This document shows, piece by piece, positions 56,050-64,000 of a stretch of DNA of 64,000 nucleotides (its first letter is position 1; each line of letters begins with the position of its first letter). Under the pieces are notes generated by a model that saw only the letters and a list, made by a program, of their open reading frames with translations, searched no databases and was not told the DNA's origin. The stretch comes from Mariprofundus aestuarium (lineage in GTDB: Bacteria; Pseudomonadota; Zetaproteobacteria; Mariprofundales; Mariprofundaceae), in the NCBI RefSeq assembly GCF_002795805.1, contig NZ_CP018799.1:923001-987000 (forward strand). The letters run 5' to 3'. The translations under genes were made by a program, and so were the position numbers.

Positions 56050-56146
56050 ACCCGTGTAACAGATGAAAGCAGCACAAAATGGATGTTTTTATCCTATACT
56101 AAGGGTAGTGGCTCGTATTGTTCTGCTTAAAGGGGGCAAGTACACA

Positions 56147-56176
56147 ATGGAATCTGCTCTTGGTTGTCGTGAATAA
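56147..56176 (+). CDS. possible 9-residue upstream ORF
   Basis: An ATG-to-TAA frame (MESALGCRE) with GGGGG 10 bases before. Its stop overlaps the GTG start of the hybrid kinase, so it could couple or limit kinase translation. It is too short to be sure. Confidence 0.3.
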   Translation: MESALGCRE

Positions 56177-59100
56177 GAGACTTCTCTCCGTTCTCCTCAT
56201 CTGTCTGTTTCCTTTTATGGGTCAGGCGGCAACTGAATCGGTGAGACTGCAGTTGAAGTGGAAACACCAGTTCCAGTTTGCCGGATTTTATATGGCTCTG
56301 GAGAAGGGTTATTACCGCGATGCCGGCTTCGATGTTGAGATCAGGGAAGTCGAGATGGGTACGCGTGCGGTGGATCAACTGGCCAGCGGTCAGGCGGACT
56401 ATGCTGTGGTTGATCCCGGCGTTCTTCTGGCCCGAGCAGAAGGGGCTCCGGTCAAGGTTCTGGCCTCAATATTTCAACACTCCCCACTTGCTCTGATTGT
56501 CAGAAAAGATTCCGGCATCAAGGATTTCTCAGACCTGCGTGGCAAACGTATTATGCTGGTACCCGGCCTGAATGCTGATATCGATGCTGCTCTGGGGGTA
56601 TCAGGCATCGCAGCCGGTGAATTTATCAGGCAGGAGATTAGCTTTGATATTCGTGATCTGGTCAGTGGAAAAACCGATGCCTTTGCCGGTTATGTGACAG
56701 ATCAGCCGCATCAGCTGGAGTTGATGGGCATTGCCTATAACATTCTTCACCCCAAAGAGCAGGGGATCGATTTTTATGGAGATGTTCTGGTCACCAGTGA
56801 AAAAGAGGTGGTTGAACACCCTGATAAGGTTGAGGCATTTACCAGGGCATCCATACATGGGTGGCAATATGCACTGAAGCATATTGATGAGACCATTGAT
56901 GTGATTCAGAAAAAATATAACTCACAAAACTTCTCTTCCAGCCAGCTCTATTTTGAGGCACGCAAGACCAAAGAGATGATCGAGAGCGATATTGTTCCGA
57001 TCGGCTATATGCGGGAGCAGCGCTGGCAGGATATAGCAGATATCTATATTGCTCAGGGTCTGTTGCCGAAAAATTTCGCTGCATCAGAGGCGATTTATCA
57101 ACCAGAAGAGGGTTTGATCGCAATCGTTAAGGAGAAGCGCTGGCAACTAGTCCTAACAGCTCTTCTTGTTCTTTTGTTCGGGCTTGGATTGCATAGCATG
57201 AGTTTGCGCAGGGCTGTCAGACTCAGGACAGTGAACCTCCAACAGAGCGAAGAGCAGTTACGGCTCGCCCTCGCTGCTGCAAATCAGGCCTGGTTTGATG
57301 TCAATGTTCAGACTGGTGAGGTTAAGGTTAGTCCCGAATACTCATCCTTGATTGGTTATAAACCTGAGGAGTTTGAAACATCTTTGCAGAATTGGATGGA
57401 TCACCTGCATCCAGACGACCATGACGCTGTGCTTGAGGTTTTTCAGAGATGCCTTGCCTCTGGTGAGTCAGCAAGCATGGAATACCGCCGGCAGACGAAA
57501 TCCGGTGGCTGGGTATGGATGCACTCCATTGGCAAGGTTGTGGAGTGGGATAAAGCACAGAAACCGTTGCGGATGATTGGGATCCACAGGGATATTACCG
57601 AGCGCAAGAAAGCTGAAGAAGCGTTGCAGGAAAGCGAGCTGCGTATTCGAACTATTGCCGATTTCACCTATGACTGGGAAAGTTTTATATCGCCTGATGG
57701 AAAACTGATTTGGGTAAATCCAGCTGTTGAGAAACATACAGGATACAGCGTAACTGAATGTATGGAAATGCCTGACTACCCACGTTCCATCATAGTAGAA
57801 GAAGATCGTGACGCATTCAATAAGTCCTTATACCAATCATTAACTAAGCACTCTTCATTGAGTGATTATACATTCCGGGCTTTACACAAAAATGAGTCGA
57901 TTCGCTGGATGGAGGCTTCCTGGCAGTCTGTCTACGATAATCAGGGTAAATTTGTGGGTTTGCGAATCAGTGTGCGCGATATTAGTGATCGCAAGAAGGC
58001 CGAAGAGGTGCTGCGACAAAGTCGCGAGGCACATGAGGAGGCGCAACGCATTGCCCATTTAGGGCACTGGAGCCTAGACTTGGTTACGAATAAGCTATTC
58101 TGGTCAGATGAAATTTTCAGGATTTTCGAGATCGATAAGAATCAGTTTGGGGCTTCCTATGATGCATTTCTCAATGTGATACACCCCGATGATCGGGAAT
58201 ATGTCGACAAGACTTATAGCCAGTCGCTGGAAACGAGAAAGCCCTATAATATCGAACATCGACTTCTGATGCAGAATGGCTCTGTTAAATGGGTGAACGA
58301 ACGTTGTCGCACTGAATATGCTGAAGACGGTAAGCCGTTGATGTCTTTAGGTACCGTGCTGGATGTTACCGATCGCAAGCAAGCCGAAGAGGCGTTGAGA
58401 GAAAGTGAACTCAGCCTAAGACAGGCTCAGGCCACGGCTCACCTTGGCAGCTGGACGCAAGACATGGAAGGGCGGATCACCTGGTCGGATGAGCTGTATC
58501 ATATATACGGCGTTTCTCCTGATACATTTACCCCTAATGCTGAGAGCCTTGGCTCACTTGTTCATCCCGATGATTGGCCGCGTCGCCAGTCATGGGTTGA
58601 TACTTGTCTGAAGGGAGGGGGAGTAGAGCCCCTCGAATTCAGGATTATCTGGCGCGATGGCGATTTGCGCTACGTGCGAGGTCTGTGTGAGTTGATTCGT
58701 GATGCCAATGGTAAACCGAATCATCTGGCTGGAACCACGCAGGATATTACAGAATATAAACGGCTTGAAGATCAGTTTTATCAGGCCCAGAAGATGGAGG
58801 CGTTGGGAACGCTGGTGGGTGGCATCGCTCACGACTTCAATAACATTTTGTCGGGTATTACGGGCAACCTATATCTGGCCAGAAGGTACGCGAAAGGGCT
58901 GCCAAAGGCTGTAGATAAGCTGGATACGGTAGAGAAACTCTCTTTACGGGCATCTGTGCTGATCAAACAGCTGCTTGCCTATGCCCGCAGGGATATGGTT
59001 ATGATGAAACCTTTGCAACTAGCGCCCTATGTCGAAGAGGTCATCAAGCTCCTCCGTTCATCGCTGCCCGAGAATATCGAGTTGCATGTGCAGGCGTGCA

Positions 59101-59906
59101 GTGATTCGCTCACCATCAATGGTGATGATACGCAGCTTCATCAGGTGCTGATGAACTTGGTGAATAATGCACGCGATGCTGTGACCGGAACGAAAAACCC
59201 GGCCATCACCGTTGAGCTTGAGATGTTTGCAACAGACGAGCTGTTTATCAGCGAGCACCCATACTTCAAGCGTGGTACTTATGCCCACCTGAGTGTCAAA
59301 GATAATGGCTGTGGTATTCCTGACGAGCATATCGAACACCTGTTCGAGCCTTTCTATACCAGCAAAGATATTGGTAAGGGTACTGGTCTTGGTCTGGCCA
59401 TGGTTTTTGGCGCTATTAAAACCCACCGTGGTTACGTGGAGGTCGAGAGTGTTGAAGGTAAAGGTTCAACATTCCATGTCTATCTGCCACTCATAGAGGC
59501 AGAGGCACCAGAGTCAGCTTTACCTCAACAGCCTGACTCGGTTGAAGGAGCTGGGGAGACCATTCTGCTGGCTGATGATGATGCGAATGTCCGGGAGACG
59601 ACCATAGAGGTGCTAAAGGCGCTCGGCTACCGGGTGCTGGCCGCAGAGAATGGGGAGCAGGCTGTAGAGTTGTTCAGGGAGAATTCTGAAACGATCAATC
59701 TGGTGCTCAGCGACCTGGTTATGCCGGTGATGGGTGGCTATGAGTCTGTGCAGGCAATGCGCCAGATCCAGCCGGATGTGAGAGTCATTTTTGCAACCGG
59801 TTACGATAGCAATGGTGATGCCCATCTGGACGATGAACTGGTGATCAGAAAGCCATTTGTGGTCGAAGAGTTGAGCCGCTTGATCAGTCAGCAGCTTGAA
59901 AAATAA
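56169..59906 (+). CDS. hybrid sensor histidine kinase with NMT1/ThiY-like sensor and four PAS domains
   Basis: A 1245-residue protein. After a signal/anchor helix comes a periplasmic NMT1/THI5-like binding domain (about 22-310; KWKHQFQFAGFYMALEKGYY), a membrane helix (about 324-343), four PAS/PAC units (about 360-870), a phosphoacceptor His888 in GGIAHDFNN, an ATPase domain (NLVNNARDA, DNGCGIP, GTGLGLA) and a receiver with Asp1182 in LSDLVMP. NMT1-fold proteins bind pyrimidines such as HMP, so a small-molecule signal is likely. The start is uncertain: no ribosome site precedes GTG 56169. The strong GGGGG at 56132-56136 serves an ATG (56147) of a 9-codon frame ending over this start. Confidence 0.88.
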   Translation: MNKRLLSVLLICLFPFMGQAATESVRLQLKWKHQFQFAGFYMALEKGYYRDAGFDVEIREVEMGTRAVDQLASGQADYAVVDPGVLLARAEGAPVKVLASIFQHSPLALIVRKDSGIKDFSDLRGKRIMLVPGLNADIDAALGVSGIAAGEFIRQEISFDIRDLVSGKTDAFAGYVTDQPHQLELMGIAYNILHPKEQGIDFYGDVLVTSEKEVVEHPDKVEAFTRASIHGWQYALKHIDETIDVIQKKYNSQNFSSSQLYFEARKTKEMIESDIVPIGYMREQRWQDIADIYIAQGLLPKNFAASEAIYQPEEGLIAIVKEKRWQLVLTALLVLLFGLGLHSMSLRRAVRLRTVNLQQSEEQLRLALAAANQAWFDVNVQTGEVKVSPEYSSLIGYKPEEFETSLQNWMDHLHPDDHDAVLEVFQRCLASGESASMEYRRQTKSGGWVWMHSIGKVVEWDKAQKPLRMIGIHRDITERKKAEEALQESELRIRTIADFTYDWESFISPDGKLIWVNPAVEKHTGYSVTECMEMPDYPRSIIVEEDRDAFNKSLYQSLTKHSSLSDYTFRALHKNESIRWMEASWQSVYDNQGKFVGLRISVRDISDRKKAEEVLRQSREAHEEAQRIAHLGHWSLDLVTNKLFWSDEIFRIFEIDKNQFGASYDAFLNVIHPDDREYVDKTYSQSLETRKPYNIEHRLLMQNGSVKWVNERCRTEYAEDGKPLMSLGTVLDVTDRKQAEEALRESELSLRQAQATAHLGSWTQDMEGRITWSDELYHIYGVSPDTFTPNAESLGSLVHPDDWPRRQSWVDTCLKGGGVEPLEFRIIWRDGDLRYVRGLCELIRDANGKPNHLAGTTQDITEYKRLEDQFYQAQKMEALGTLVGGIAHDFNNILSGITGNLYLARRYAKGLPKAVDKLDTVEKLSLRASVLIKQLLAYARRDMVMMKPLQLAPYVEEVIKLLRSSLPENIELHVQACSDSLTINGDDTQLHQVLMNLVNNARDAVTGTKNPAITVELEMFATDELFISEHPYFKRGTYAHLSVKDNGCGIPDEHIEHLFEPFYTSKDIGKGTGLGLAMVFGAIKTHRGYVEVESVEGKGSTFHVYLPLIEAEAPESALPQQPDSVEGAGETILLADDDANVRETTIEVLKALGYRVLAAENGEQAVELFRENSETINLVLSDLVMPVMGGYESVQAMRQIQPDVRVIFATGYDSNGDAHLDDELVIRKPFVVEELSRLISQQLEK

Positions 59907-59943
59907 GTGATGCCTGTATTGAGCGTTCAGCTTGTTGTACTGC

Positions 59944-61119
59944 TTAATAAATTTTATTAAGCGCCACCTCAACTTCTCTTTCTCTCTCTCCCCTGGCCAG
60001 TGGGTTACGATCCGCATTGATCCGTTTCAGTACCTTCACGGGAATCCGAATCCGGGTTCCGGCTTCAGGACGCATGCCAATGTCCGGATTATCAGCACGC
60101 AGGGCGTAGGTCGATGTTTTATAGCGCTGGCTGATGGATTGAAGTGACTCTCCTTTGGCCACGACTGTCAGGTACTCAGAGGGCTCAGGTGGTATGTTCT
60201 GCCTCACCTTTTTCAGGCGGCTTTGCGAGATGCGCAGGTAGAGTGTCTGCGGTTTGCCATCATAGTACTGCTTCAGTTTCAGTTTTGGATTGAAGTGGAA
60301 TATCTGGTTTTCGGGAAGTTCGGATGTCTGGTGCAGTAGGGCTAGATCAACAGGTGTCTGCAGCTTGATCGTTTTGGTTCGGTAGGGCTCGGGGAAACTG
60401 ATGGTTCCCTCTTCATGCAGTGCTATCAGGCCGATGATATGGCGGATATAGGTTTTGGTGATGGGTGGCAGAGGCATCTTTTTCAAACCGTCTTCAGGCT
60501 GCCATGGCCTGTGGTTAAGGCGACGTTGAACTGCATTCGGGCCGAGATGATAGGCGGCAAGAGCCATCGGCCAGTTGCCAAAGCGGCGATACTGTTTGGT
60601 CAGGTACCTGGCCGCACCCTTCGTGCTACTGCGGATGTCGCGGCGACCATCAAAATACTTGTCGCTTTTAACACGCATATCATTGGCAGTATCAGGCATC
60701 AATTGCCAGAGGCCGGTAGCGCCGACTGAGGATATGACATAGGGGTTGTAGCTCGATTCCACGACAGGAACCATCTGCAGCTCCCTTGGGGCACCAACCT
60801 TGTCCAGTGTCTCCAGCATAGGCTGGCGCACATAACGTGAACGGGTAGAGACGCCGCGCCAGTGGCGGCCATATTCGCGCCACGCCTCTTGTTTGATCTT
60901 ACCGATGTCAGACTCGCTTAAGCCGGCAAGAAAGGGGGTGGATTGAACAGTGTGAGCATGCTTGTCCGGTGATTCCTGTTGAACCGGTTCACTCTGTTTA
61001 CCACTCTCCCAGAAGCTGGACCACTCCGAATTTTGACTCTGAGCACAGGAGATCAGTGTCAGGGAGAGAAGAAACAGTAGTGTGCGTGAAAGAGTTCGAT
61101 TAAGCGGTTGAGTATGCAT
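59944..61119 (-). CDS. mltD: membrane-bound lytic transglycosylase, MltD-like with LysM
   Basis: A 391-residue lipoprotein. A signal peptide ends in LISC, followed by a transglycosylase domain (about 75-230) with the catalytic Glu in VVESSYNP, the SVGATGLWQLMPDTA motif and AYHLGPNAVQ. The C-terminal part has one LysM-like repeat (LTVVAKGESLQSISQRYKTS). It cuts peptidoglycan at the outer membrane. It is convergent with the hybrid kinase. Confidence 0.9.
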   Translation of the reverse strand: MHTQPLNRTLSRTLLFLLSLTLISCAQSQNSEWSSFWESGKQSEPVQQESPDKHAHTVQSTPFLAGLSESDIGKIKQEAWREYGRHWRGVSTRSRYVRQPMLETLDKVGAPRELQMVPVVESSYNPYVISSVGATGLWQLMPDTANDMRVKSDKYFDGRRDIRSSTKGAARYLTKQYRRFGNWPMALAAYHLGPNAVQRRLNHRPWQPEDGLKKMPLPPITKTYIRHIIGLIALHEEGTISFPEPYRTKTIKLQTPVDLALLHQTSELPENQIFHFNPKLKLKQYYDGKPQTLYLRISQSRLKKVRQNIPPEPSEYLTVVAKGESLQSISQRYKTSTYALRADNPDIGMRPEAGTRIRIPVKVLKRINADRNPLARGEREREVEVALNKIY

Positions 61120-61190
61120 GTAGCAAGGTTATGGGCAGGTAAAGGCGAAAGATTTGATGTGCATCACCAAACAGCAGCCTGTGGGTGTTG

Positions 61191-61805
61191 CTACTTTTTT
61201 GCTCTCTCTTCCTGTTTGTCAGGTCGTGCAAACCAGTAGATCAGCAGCGAGAAGATTGCCCCTAAGGTGTCAGCCAGCATGTCCTTTTGGGCATCCCAGA
61301 TATCACCCTGCGATCCGAGGAACTCAATGCCGGCATCGCCACCTTCGGCCACGGCATACCACCACTCGATAATCTCGTAACCGGCAGCGATGCTCATGAT
61401 AAAAAAGATACTGAACACCGTAGCCAGTTTCAGCTCGCATAAATCTCTGCGCAGCAGCCACTCGGCCATTGCAAAGGCGTAGAAGCCGATGCTGAAGTGA
61501 CCAATGCGATCGAAATGGTTTCTTCCCTCTCCCGGTAACAGCTGTAACCACTCAAATGGCACGTGGGCAAAGGTGTAGTGGCCGCCAATGGTGTGCCAGA
61601 AGAGCCAGATGGCCATCAGTCCGTAGGCAAGGTTGCTGAAGCGGAACAGCCTGAATGATCCGATCAGAAGCAGGAAAATCACAACAACTGGAACAGCCTC
61701 TGCAATCCAGACTTGGCGTGAGACAGGGTTGATGCCCAGAACAATAAAGAAGATGGTAAAGGCAACAGCCAGAAGATGAGGGAAGTAGTGTCTCGCCTTC
61801 GTCAT
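61191..61805 (-). CDS. YjdF/DUF2238-like membrane protein
   Basis: A 204-residue membrane protein with about six helices. The segment GEGRNHFDRIGHFSIGFYAF and the C-terminal GSQGDIWDAQKDMLADTLGA are characteristic of this family. Function is unknown. The frame is open upstream into malQ, but ATG 61805 (MTKARHYF) lies just after the malQ stop. Confidence 0.82.
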   Translation of the reverse strand: MTKARHYFPHLLAVAFTIFFIVLGINPVSRQVWIAEAVPVVVIFLLLIGSFRLFRFSNLAYGLMAIWLFWHTIGGHYTFAHVPFEWLQLLPGEGRNHFDRIGHFSIGFYAFAMAEWLLRRDLCELKLATVFSIFFIMSIAAGYEIIEWWYAVAEGGDAGIEFLGSQGDIWDAQKDMLADTLGAIFSLLIYWFARPDKQEERAKK

Positions 61806-61813
61806 GAAAGAAC

Positions 61814-63292
61814 CTATATGCGTTTGTAGAGCCTGTTCAACTGGCGGCTCATCCTCCAGCAGCAACATCCCGCTTTGGGTATCTCCTGCAGGCGCCATGA
61901 CCAGTTGCCACCAAGTGTACCCGGTGTGTTGAACTTCGCTTCAGCGCCGAGCTCGAGCAGATCCTGCATCGGAATAACAGCAAGCCTTGCAATTGAAGCA
62001 AGTGCACACTCAATCAGTGCCCAGGGCATGTCTTCAGCTTTGGCGTTGTGAAGCACTGCCAGTGCCTGGTTGCGGGTCTGCTCGTCACACGACTCAAACC
62101 AGCCCACCGTGGTGTCGTTATCATGGGTGCCGGTATAAACCACGCTGTTCTTTCTATGGTTTTTAGGCAGGTAGGGGTTGTTGTCATCGCCGCCGAATGC
62201 AAACTGCAGGATCTTCATGCCCGGCAGGCCGTATTTCCGGCGTAGGGCGGTGACTTCATCGGTGATGATTCCAAGGTCCTCTGCAATCAGTGGCAGTCTC
62301 CCAAGCTTCTCCTGCAGCGTCTGCAACATTGCATCGCCCGGTGCCGGACGCCACTCTCCGATAATGCCATCTTCACTCTCGCCGGGAATGACCCAGAAGG
62401 CCTCCAGCGCTCGAAAATGGTCGATACGCAGCATGTGCATGCGCTCCAGCTGCTGACGCACGCGTTCAGTCCACCAGCTGAAACCCTCTTCCTGCATGCA
62501 ATCCCAGTGGTAGAGCGGGTTACCCCAACGCTGTCCAGTTTCGGAGAAGTAGTCCGGCGGCACGCCGGCAACCTCAACACAGAGTCCCTTTTCGTTGATT
62601 GTGAAATATTCACGGTGAGACCAGACATCGGCAGAGTCGTGGGCAACATAGATCGGCAGGTCGCCGAAAAGCTGGACGCCCTGTGATTCAGCATAATCCT
62701 TTAGACCGTGCCACTGGCAGTCGAACAGGTACTGCTCAAATATGGCCTGCTCAACCAGTTCCCGATATTCATTTCTGGCAGACTTTATGCCTTCGGGGTG
62801 ACGGTCGCGCAAATCTTCTGGCCACTGCCACCATGCACGATCCTGAAGTGCTTCTTTCAGTGCAGAGAATAGGGCGAAGTCATTCAACCAGTACTCATGT
62901 GCACTGCAAAAGGCGTCGATGCTACCGGCCAGCTCTGCGTCGGTTTTAACCTGCTTCCAGAAACGCCGCGCTGCTTTTTTCCGCATGGCTGCATGCAGTT
63001 CTGCACTGTCACACTGCTTCAGGGATTCTTTATCAAGCCAGCCGCGGCTTATGCACTCGCGCAGGTCGATAAAGTCCGGGTTGCCTGCAAACGAAGAGAG
63101 CGACTCATAGGGGGAGCCGTGACCATGGGTGGGGCCCAGTGGCAGAAACTGCCAGACTGAAAAACCTGCTTTACCAATTCTGTCGATAAAAACTTTAGCT
63201 TCAGAGCCTAGTACCCCCTTGTGAAAGGGGCCGGGCAGGGAGGAGATGTGTAGCAGGACCGCTGATCTTCGGCGATCAATCCATGAATTCAT
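61814..63292 (-). CDS. malQ: 4-alpha-glucanotransferase
   Basis: A 492-residue GH77 enzyme that transfers glucans between maltodextrins. Signature segments are SPYESLSSFAGNP, the nucleophile region MLRIDHFRALEAFWVIP, EDLGIITDEV and GTHDNDTTVGW. It overlaps the upstream GH57 gene by 4 bases (ATGA), so the two act in the same glycogen or maltodextrin pathway. Confidence 0.95.
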   Translation of the reverse strand: MNSWIDRRRSAVLLHISSLPGPFHKGVLGSEAKVFIDRIGKAGFSVWQFLPLGPTHGHGSPYESLSSFAGNPDFIDLRECISRGWLDKESLKQCDSAELHAAMRKKAARRFWKQVKTDAELAGSIDAFCSAHEYWLNDFALFSALKEALQDRAWWQWPEDLRDRHPEGIKSARNEYRELVEQAIFEQYLFDCQWHGLKDYAESQGVQLFGDLPIYVAHDSADVWSHREYFTINEKGLCVEVAGVPPDYFSETGQRWGNPLYHWDCMQEEGFSWWTERVRQQLERMHMLRIDHFRALEAFWVIPGESEDGIIGEWRPAPGDAMLQTLQEKLGRLPLIAEDLGIITDEVTALRRKYGLPGMKILQFAFGGDDNNPYLPKNHRKNSVVYTGTHDNDTTVGWFESCDEQTRNQALAVLHNAKAEDMPWALIECALASIARLAVIPMQDLLELGAEAKFNTPGTLGGNWSWRLQEIPKAGCCCWRMSRQLNRLYKRI

Positions 63293-64000
63293 GAATCAGC
63301 CCCACCTCTGCGCATCGTGCCGCCGCCTTCAGCATCGCCGCCACCAGTGGAGATGGTCTCCTGCAGAGATGGTGGAACAGGCGAGCCAAGAAGCTGATGC
63401 AGTTTTCTCAGGTGACGACGGTAGAGTTGGTCGAAATCGCGAACGACAGCCCCAGGGTTGTAGTCACCGAACCACCAGCACCAGTCCGATCCTTCACAGA
63501 TGCGTAGCTGTTCATTCGCCTCTTCCTGCTGTGCGGGGGTGAGCTCACCGATATGGATATCGTAGGCCTTCTTAGCCTCGATCAGAAGCTCCCAGCCGCG
63601 TGTTTTGGCATGGTCACCAATCCATGTGGAGAGATTGCCGTAGACCCATGAGCCGGGAACCAGATGATCCAGCTTCTCTGTGGCTTTAGATTGGCCCAGG
63701 TACTCGCTGAAGGTGGTCAGTTCGTACTCATCGTGTTCTATGATGGACTGGTAGAGGTTGGTGAGGAATGGGAGGGCATTTTCATGGTAGTGTTCCCATG
63801 CATTTTCGCCATCCATGATGATAGAGACAACCGGGGCATCCATGCCTTTGGTGCGGTGACGGATAAGCGCTAGTTCATGCATGAAATTGTTGATCGCATC
63901 TTGCATATTCCAGCGTGAATATTCGAAGCCCAGTAGGTCGGAAAGGTGGTCATCACGGAAGAAGCAGGTGATCTCCTCTTCTCCTTCACCAACAAGCCAA
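63289..64000 (-). CDS. glycoside hydrolase family 57, C-terminal part (runs off window)
   Basis: A frame entering from the right edge and ending at 63289, giving about 236 residues of C-terminal sequence. The motif SIIMDGENAWEHY is the GH57 region holding a catalytic Asp, and CEGSDWCWWFGDYN follows as in GH57 amylases and 4-alpha-glucanotransferases. The N-terminal half is outside the window. It is translationally coupled to malQ. Confidence 0.88.
   Translation of the reverse strand, partial: WLVGEGEEEITCFFRDDHLSDLLGFEYSRWNMQDAINNFMHELALIRHRTKGMDAPVVSIIMDGENAWEHYHENALPFLTNLYQSIIEHDEYELTTFSEYLGQSKATEKLDHLVPGSWVYGNLSTWIGDHAKTRGWELLIEAKKAYDIHIGELTPAQQEEANEQLRICEGSDWCWWFGDYNPGAVVRDFDQLYRRHLRKLHQLLGSPVPPSLQETISTGGGDAEGGGTMRRGGADS

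Overview
The window is a gene-dense bacterial chromosome segment of about 64 kb with roughly balanced base composition and coding on both strands. The gene set is that of a Gram-negative, aerobically respiring proteobacterium: a succinate dehydrogenase cluster, a Rieske/cytochrome b/cytochrome c1 complex, SspA, RecO, LepA, TypA and outer-membrane lipoproteins. The mix of beta/gammaproteobacterial-like neighbourhoods (alaC-hom-thrC ... recJ ... prfB; lepA-lepB-rnc-era-recO-pdxJ-acpS) with a thermostable-hemolysin operon and a PVWY-type cytochrome b would suit a deep-branching lineage such as the Zetaproteobacteria. That placement is inference. No rRNA, tRNA, CRISPR, prophage or insertion sequence was found.

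Layout. 1-3.4 kb: a membrane glycosyltransferase-like gene and recQ, convergent. 3.5-9.5 kb: a tightly packed vitamin/housekeeping run (ribE, ribBA, ribH, nusB, queG, gph, thiE, thiD), then sspA. 10.2-15.1 kb: a gene-poor 600-base leader followed by a coupled five-gene operon (thermostable-hemolysin/GNAT-like protein, acyl-adenylating enzyme, heme-oxygenase-like diiron protein, SDR, exported TPR protein) closed by an intrinsic terminator. This is the best candidate for an undescribed biosynthetic system. 15.3-16.9 kb: a zinc-finger membrane protein, a pseudopilin with a pure hexanucleotide (Gly-Ala) repeat, and a small lipoprotein. 16.9-22.8 kb: GIY-YIG protein, ABC-F ATPase, YjbQ, a DnaA-box-containing spacer, endonuclease I, a GT-B glycosyltransferase and two small exported proteins. 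22.8-31.2 kb: lepA-lepB-DUF4845-rnc-era-recO-pdxJ-acpS-vanZ-nnrDE. 31.3-35.6 kb: sdhCD, a palindromic spacer, sdhAB, sdhE and a DUF1573/two-heme cytochrome lipoprotein. 35.7-39.3 kb: rpe and the bc1 operon petABC, followed by a divergent 29-residue membrane ORF. 40.1-44.7 kb: alaC, hom, thrC and a phosphoglycerate-mutase-like gene with a terminator hairpin in its start region. 44.7-46.8 kb: an AT-richer insert with a PAS chemoreceptor. 47-52.6 kb: recJ, a diguanylate cyclase, an S4 protein, yaeQ and prfB with its programmed +1 frameshift. 52.7-64 kb: typA, map, sixA, a large hybrid sensor kinase, an MltD-like transglycosylase, a YjdF-type membrane protein, malQ and the C-terminal part of a GH57 enzyme.

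How the genes fit together. Succinate dehydrogenase reduces quinone and the bc1 complex oxidises it, with an extra lipoprotein cytochrome carried in the sdh cluster. Riboflavin, thiamine and pyridoxal genes serve the flavin- and PLP-dependent enzymes encoded nearby. The final signalling genes (chemoreceptor, GGDEF, hybrid kinase) suggest a motile or surface-switching lifestyle. MalQ and the GH57 enzyme indicate glycogen or maltodextrin metabolism. All start choices and functions come from reading the sequence; no database search was run.
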